A stretch of 64,000 nucleotides of DNA from Agapanthus africanus (lineage: Eukaryota; Streptophyta; Magnoliopsida; Asparagales; Amaryllidaceae), in assembly GCA_030015575.1 (NCBI GenBank), contig CM057342.1, forward strand, positions 620,215,348 through 620,279,347, in the 5' to 3' direction. Of this stretch, positions 59,616 to 64,000 are shown piece by piece. The notes beneath the pieces are model-generated. The model made no database searches. It saw only the letters and a program-made list of their open reading frames with translations, and was not told where the DNA came from. The stretch's first letter is position 1. The number at the start of each line of letters is the position of its first letter. Position numbers and translations under genes: made by a program.

Positions 59616-61818
59616 TGTTAGTTATATGTATGCCCTAGAGGCCATTACTATACATACGTTGTATATTGTAGTGGATGCTTGGACATATACAGTGAGGACT
59701 TTCTTGCTTGACATGATAGTATGCTATTTGGTTGCTCTTTATCTTAACATGTACAATAATTGTCTCTATGTTACATGTTGATAAAGCCCTTAGGATGAGT
59801 ACTTGACTACCAGGATTATCATGCAGATCATACTAGTGGAGACAGTATAGTCGCTAAGTACATCCTTCAAATGTTCCTAGTCGAGGGTGTATCGAGACTG
59901 GGCATCGATATACCAGAGTAAACTAGCGTATAGCTTCTCGACCCATGAAGATGGGCGATGAATGATCCCATATCCATTGGTGTTTGACATCAGAGATAGT
60001 ATACGGGTGCTTAGTGGAGACTAGGTATACTGGACGGACTCGCCGTGAACTCCCAGATGGTATTATACCTAACGTCAGATGGCAGTTCTCTGGTGACACT
60101 GGTACAGATTAGTCTGTAGACCCGAGATCGTTATAGAGTATTTTGTGATTCCTATTGTGCTTTGATTTCCACCTTACCACGTTCAAGAGAACGTGCAAAA
60201 CGGTGGATTTTGGGCACAGTCCCGAGTCACATGGAGGAAATGAGGGATAGGAGGAGTTTCATCTCTCCCGGTATTGGGGGTTGATGGTGCGCTGTGTTTG
60301 ATTGGCTATAACAGGAAGTCCCTGGCCAGGGCTGCTTTAGAGATATACTGGTAAGTATTATCGGTAGTTTCTCGACCCGTTATGAGCCTCATATCGACAC
60401 GACTTATCAAGTTACTGGGGTCTGACGTTTACCACCCCTAGACGAGATATGCGACATATCAGACGAAGTGACCGGACTGTACGGTAGTGTTACTGATTGG
60501 ATTCGCAGGAGTGTGAGCATGCTTGCTTGTTGATCTTCTGATCGCTCAATACCCAGGTGGCCGTTACGTTTGGCAGACCGCTTGCAGCTTGTGGGTGTTT
60601 GATATGATCATCACCTACTGCCGGCGTATTGACGAGTCTTTAGAGTCCTACATAGGGGTTTCCTGGCTCAAGAGAAACGGGGTAGGAGAACATATGTGAT
60701 ATGTGCGGGACCGAGATTGATACGATATAAGATACCGTATTCTATTCTCGCAATTTGTGACATTGGTCGGTTATATGCGATATAGCCGGGTTATCGGATC
60801 AAGTGTTGATTCGATAAATTGTTACACATGATATTAGTCGGTTATATGTGATATAGCCGGATTATTAAATCAAGAGTTGATTTAATAATTTAATGTATAA
60901 TTATATATTTGATATATTATATTACATCAACTAATATTAAGCTCACTTATGATTTCTTTTTCTCACTTTGTGTATATTGTATATATGTGATATGTATATT
61001 TGTGTACATGTTTGTATCATGCTAGGTTACAAATGCAACTAGGGTTTATAGAGATTAAACCATTCTAGGGTTAAGATTAGGGTTTATATTTTATCATTAA
61101 GTAATTCAAAAATTATGGAATTAGTCATGGTTGATATTTGTTGAAAGCATGTAGAAGCTTGTAAGCATCTTTGACTTTGTCCACTCCTTTTGTCTAGCTT
61201 AAGATATTATTTGACCTAAACTTTAACCCTAGCTCATGGTTAACTCTCTACAAGGGTTAAGCATGACATTCTTAACCCTTGGTTTCATTTCTAACCACAA
61301 CATGAATTCATTGATCACTTGATCACTTGCTTCTTCTTCTTCCTCCTCAAAGCTTTCTAGCTTCAATGGAGTTGATGGAAAATGAGTGAGAAAATCATGT
61401 CTAATGTGAGCAAACTTCCTACTTCATCATTCTCTACTACTTGACATTTAGTATAGGGTGTTTGCTTCACTAATTTCACAATTAGTGAAGAGACAGCTTA
61501 GGTTAGTGTCTCCTCGACGTAGATCATCTTCGGTCTCGACGTCTTCGAAGCAAGCATGTTCGTTTCTTCATGAGAGCCTCTCTAGAGTCCGGAGTTCACG
61601 ATCGCAGTGAAGGGACTACTACATGGAGCTATTTAAGTGAAGGACCGGTCTACAAAGGTTGTATTCCTTGTTCACTTTAGTTTCAAAGTGTTTGCATTTA
61701 TATTCCGTCGAATTTCTAGTTAACGATTCTAAGTTAGGGTTAGCTAGAACGACAAATTTTTGAATTTGGTATGGACGATGCCTCCTGAAACCTTGCTGCC
61801 ATGCCAGGGAACCCTGCA
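59616..61818 (+). repeat. 5' LTR of element I
   Basis: 2203 bases, TGTTAG...CCCTGCA. Its last 784 bases are the best match to LTR E. Dyad modules at 60765-60895. Confidence 0.93.
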
Positions 61819-61819
61819 G

Positions 61820-61832
61820 TGGTATCAGAGAC
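61820..61832 (+). other. Primer binding site of element I (one base off)
   Basis: TGGTATCAGAGAC, same variant as element C. Confidence 0.88.
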
Positions 61833-63766
61833 ATACTAGAAATTTAGACGGATTTTGTTAAGATTACGAAACTGAAATACTCCGAAACTTGAAACGTGAA
61901 AATGAAGTTTCTGCCGATTTTTAAATATTGTCAAAAATTTTTTTAAACAAGTACAAAGTGATGTATAAGATATATTAAGAACACCATAAAAATTTCACGG
62001 GGTCTACTCGGTTTTGGGCCGAGATCATGGATGTAGGGGCCGGCCACTTTGTCATGGAATTGCCTGAAAATTTTTGTGTGTTCCAGTGACTTGGTTTTGA
62101 TGTTTCGGGTATTGTTTGTTTTTGCTAATTTTGCATGTGATGTGATCTTACACTATAAGCAATTCGGAGTGTTTCGTATTCGTAGTTTTAACATTGTTTC
62201 GGGTTATTCGCAAGTTGTCTAGGCGATGTTAAAAAGTTCGATTGAATGTCAAAAACCCATTTTTCCAAGTTTAACATATTCGGAAAAACTTGCAAGTGAT
62301 TCTATGAACCCTCTAGAAGAATGAAACCCTAACTCGAATTTTTGGATCGCGGAACCGCGGTCATACCCTTGGGTTTGTCGTAGTTCCGTGGCGACATGAG
62401 TGAGGCTTGGTTTTGCCCTTCTACGGCTGGTGCATAGGTACTGTGGCATATTCTGGGTATTATTGAACTGTGCTCAAGTGTTGAGCTGTCAGGAAATTGT
62501 GGGACTTTGATGAATCAATCGAAAAGTTTAATGTTTGTCTGGATATCATGTGATGGGATACAATATTTGGAATCCACAAGTAGTTATGAGATAACTAATT
62601 TGAATATTATAAATCTAGCAATTTAGTCTCATTTGATCGGTTGCCACGGGATTTTGATGTGATCAAATGTCCGTCACAATCACGTAGCGTACGCGGATAC
62701 TCGCCGAGTAACCTTATTAGATAGCCACACCCCATAGCCCCGACCAAGTGACTGTAGGAGAACCCCGTCGCCAAAAGCATCTGTTAGGTGCTCGCGGCAG
62801 CGGTGTTCCGCCTTAATGCACTTCGTCGACGGCATCGGGGGGTGCGGCCGTCTACTAAAGTTTCCGACGAGCATTCAATCAGGATGTCGGGAATCTTGTT
62901 GAATTGCCCGACTAGATATTAATTGTTGTTTTGATTATCGAGACTAAAATGCGGGGTTTATAATTGTTAGGCATGTGATGTGTAAGGAATTCATTTGGTT
63001 AGGTCTGAAATCAAAAGTATGAGATACGTTGGGTTTATGATGTCTAAGGTGGTTGCGGATTCTAACTGTTGTAGTTTTTCACTTTCTTTTCTGCGACCGT
63101 AAGTGTAATATATGGTGTATCACCGGTTTCGGTTCTATATGTCAACGACAATTGGGATATGCATATTTACTTACGTTGATGACATATGATGTTATGTGTT
63201 GCTGTGATATGTTATATTAGATCATCGTGTTTGAATAGACGGGGGTTTTATATGAGATGAGAGTTTTTATTTTCATTCATGTAAAATTCTTTGTATGTAA
63301 TATTCTTTTATTGGGGCACTTCCAGGTTGAGGATGTTGTCACCATTGTATATTATTTACTTTTCTGCATTAGGATAGACCCAAGGCGGGGAGCACAAGTA
63401 ATCGGGTTCTAGGGTCCAGTGGGAGACCATCTCGAGGAGTCGAGACCGGGTCTCCTAACGTTAGAATTGGTAGGGTTGCTTGCCACTCTCGTAGCGGTCT
63501 AGGGGTGTGGGATTGGCTATTCATCTCGACCGTGGAATCCGTATTTTATACAGGCCTAATTTAAAACCCAGAAATCCTAGTATATCCAATATTTCATATG
63601 TTTTATTCTGCTGCGATATTCTGTGATATGATCTCTGTATATGTTGAGATAAATACTAGATATAGTATATGTGATATATTATATAGACGATGCTTATGTT
63701 TTACACCCGCGCTAGCCCTGTCCCGTTCTGCCGTTAGTTACCTAACCTAACGTTGCATGAGGGGAC
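61833..63766 (+). other. Leader of element I, first part
   Basis: About 1.9 kb with no recognisable gene. A GC-rich inverted repeat at 62348-62395 resembles the primer-proximal hairpin but lies about 515 bases from the primer site, so the front of this leader differs from A to G. The 13-bp inverted repeat near 62645-62673 and the GC-richer block 62690-62880 are conserved. The three-hairpin domain would lie beyond J. Confidence 0.75.
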
Positions 63767-64000
63767 TGTTGGGATTTCCTCAACACCTAGCCTAAGGTTT
63801 GCAAGCATCAAGCATGCCACAACAAAAAAATTAGTGGGTGCTAACCAAACATCCAAGGAATCATACTAGAAAATTAGGGTAACTAAACCTTGTAATCAAA
63901 CATTACAATAGAAGTGAATAAGAGATACAACCTTTGTAGCCCAGTCCTTCACGTCAATAGCTTCGTGTTGTCGTCCCTTCGCTGGGATCATCGATCTCCT
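63767..64000 (-). mobile_element. Element J, LTR end in minus orientation (continues past window)
   Basis: At 63767 the leader of I stops and TGTTGGGATTTCC begins. It resembles the 3' end of the other LTRs on the minus strand (CCTTTGTAG near 63931-63939, CCCTTCGCT near 63975) but is more diverged and ends CCCAACA instead of CCCTACA. Preceding five bases are GGGAC. Solo LTR or full element cannot be told. Confidence 0.75.

Larger units (their letters stand above)
59616..63766 (+). mobile_element. Element I, copia-type LTR retrotransposon (right part outside window)
   Basis: 5' LTR 59616-61818, primer site 61820-61832, leader from 61833 to 63766, where J interrupts it. Preceded by GGTTT in K. 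The leader is partly different from that of G near the primer site but from about 62550 on aligns with G 44060-45180. Pol is not reached. Confidence 0.9.

Overview
The window is plant nuclear DNA made almost entirely of nested transposable elements. No host gene, rRNA or tRNA gene was recognised. Evidence for a plant: Ty1/copia-type LTR retrotransposons primed by initiator-Met tRNA (primer site TGGTATCAGAGCC), a CACTA-type DNA transposon end, and short telomere-like TTAGGG/TTTAGGG runs. The species cannot be named; the picture fits a repeat-rich intergenic region of a flowering plant with a large genome. Letters A to K and S below are names made for this answer.

Layout. The longest chain of insertions is six deep: F(+) contains E, an LTR (+); E contains D(-); D contains C(-); C contains A(-) in its 3' LTR; and A contains B(-) in its 5' LTR. 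C also holds a solo LTR S(+) in its leader. In coordinates: C 3' LTR 1-830; A 831-21603, which includes B at 10241-20623; rest of C 21609-33181, which includes S at 28542-30768; D 33182-39243; E LTR 39244-40023; F 40024-55310, which includes G(+) at 41079-51398; H(+) 55311-58937, in tandem with F; K (CACTA) from 58938; I(+) from 59616, inside K; J(-) from 63767, inside I. The left parts of C, D, E and F and the right parts of I, J and K lie outside the window. Five-base target duplications support A (TATAT), B (ACACC), S (AATCA) and G (TTAAG/TTGAG).

Element biology. A, B, C, D and G form one family. LTRs are about 2.2 kb (TGTTAG...TACA or GCA). A leader of about 3 kb follows the primer site and has no recognisable gag. 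Then come pol sequence and a short polypurine tract. In A, B, C and G pol is a wreck carrying the same lesions in every copy: loss of the first catalytic Asp of reverse transcriptase and a net 5-base insertion in integrase. These copies therefore probably moved using proteins from elsewhere. D keeps an open protease-to-integrase frame up to the point where C cut it. F and H belong to a related family that keeps the catalytic residues of reverse transcriptase and, in H, a gag tail, and has the same polypurine tract and similar LTR ends; it is a plausible relative of the helper.

The most unusual signal is in the leader. All five copies contain a region of about 250 bases with three hairpins and an enclosing helix. 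Stem sequences differ between elements, but the two arms change together. The loop centre is nearly the same in the three hairpins of one element and different in other elements. Two more hairpin types that vary with pairing kept (near the primer site and in a duplicated repeat) lie in the same leader. This looks like a conserved structured RNA taking the place where gag is expected.
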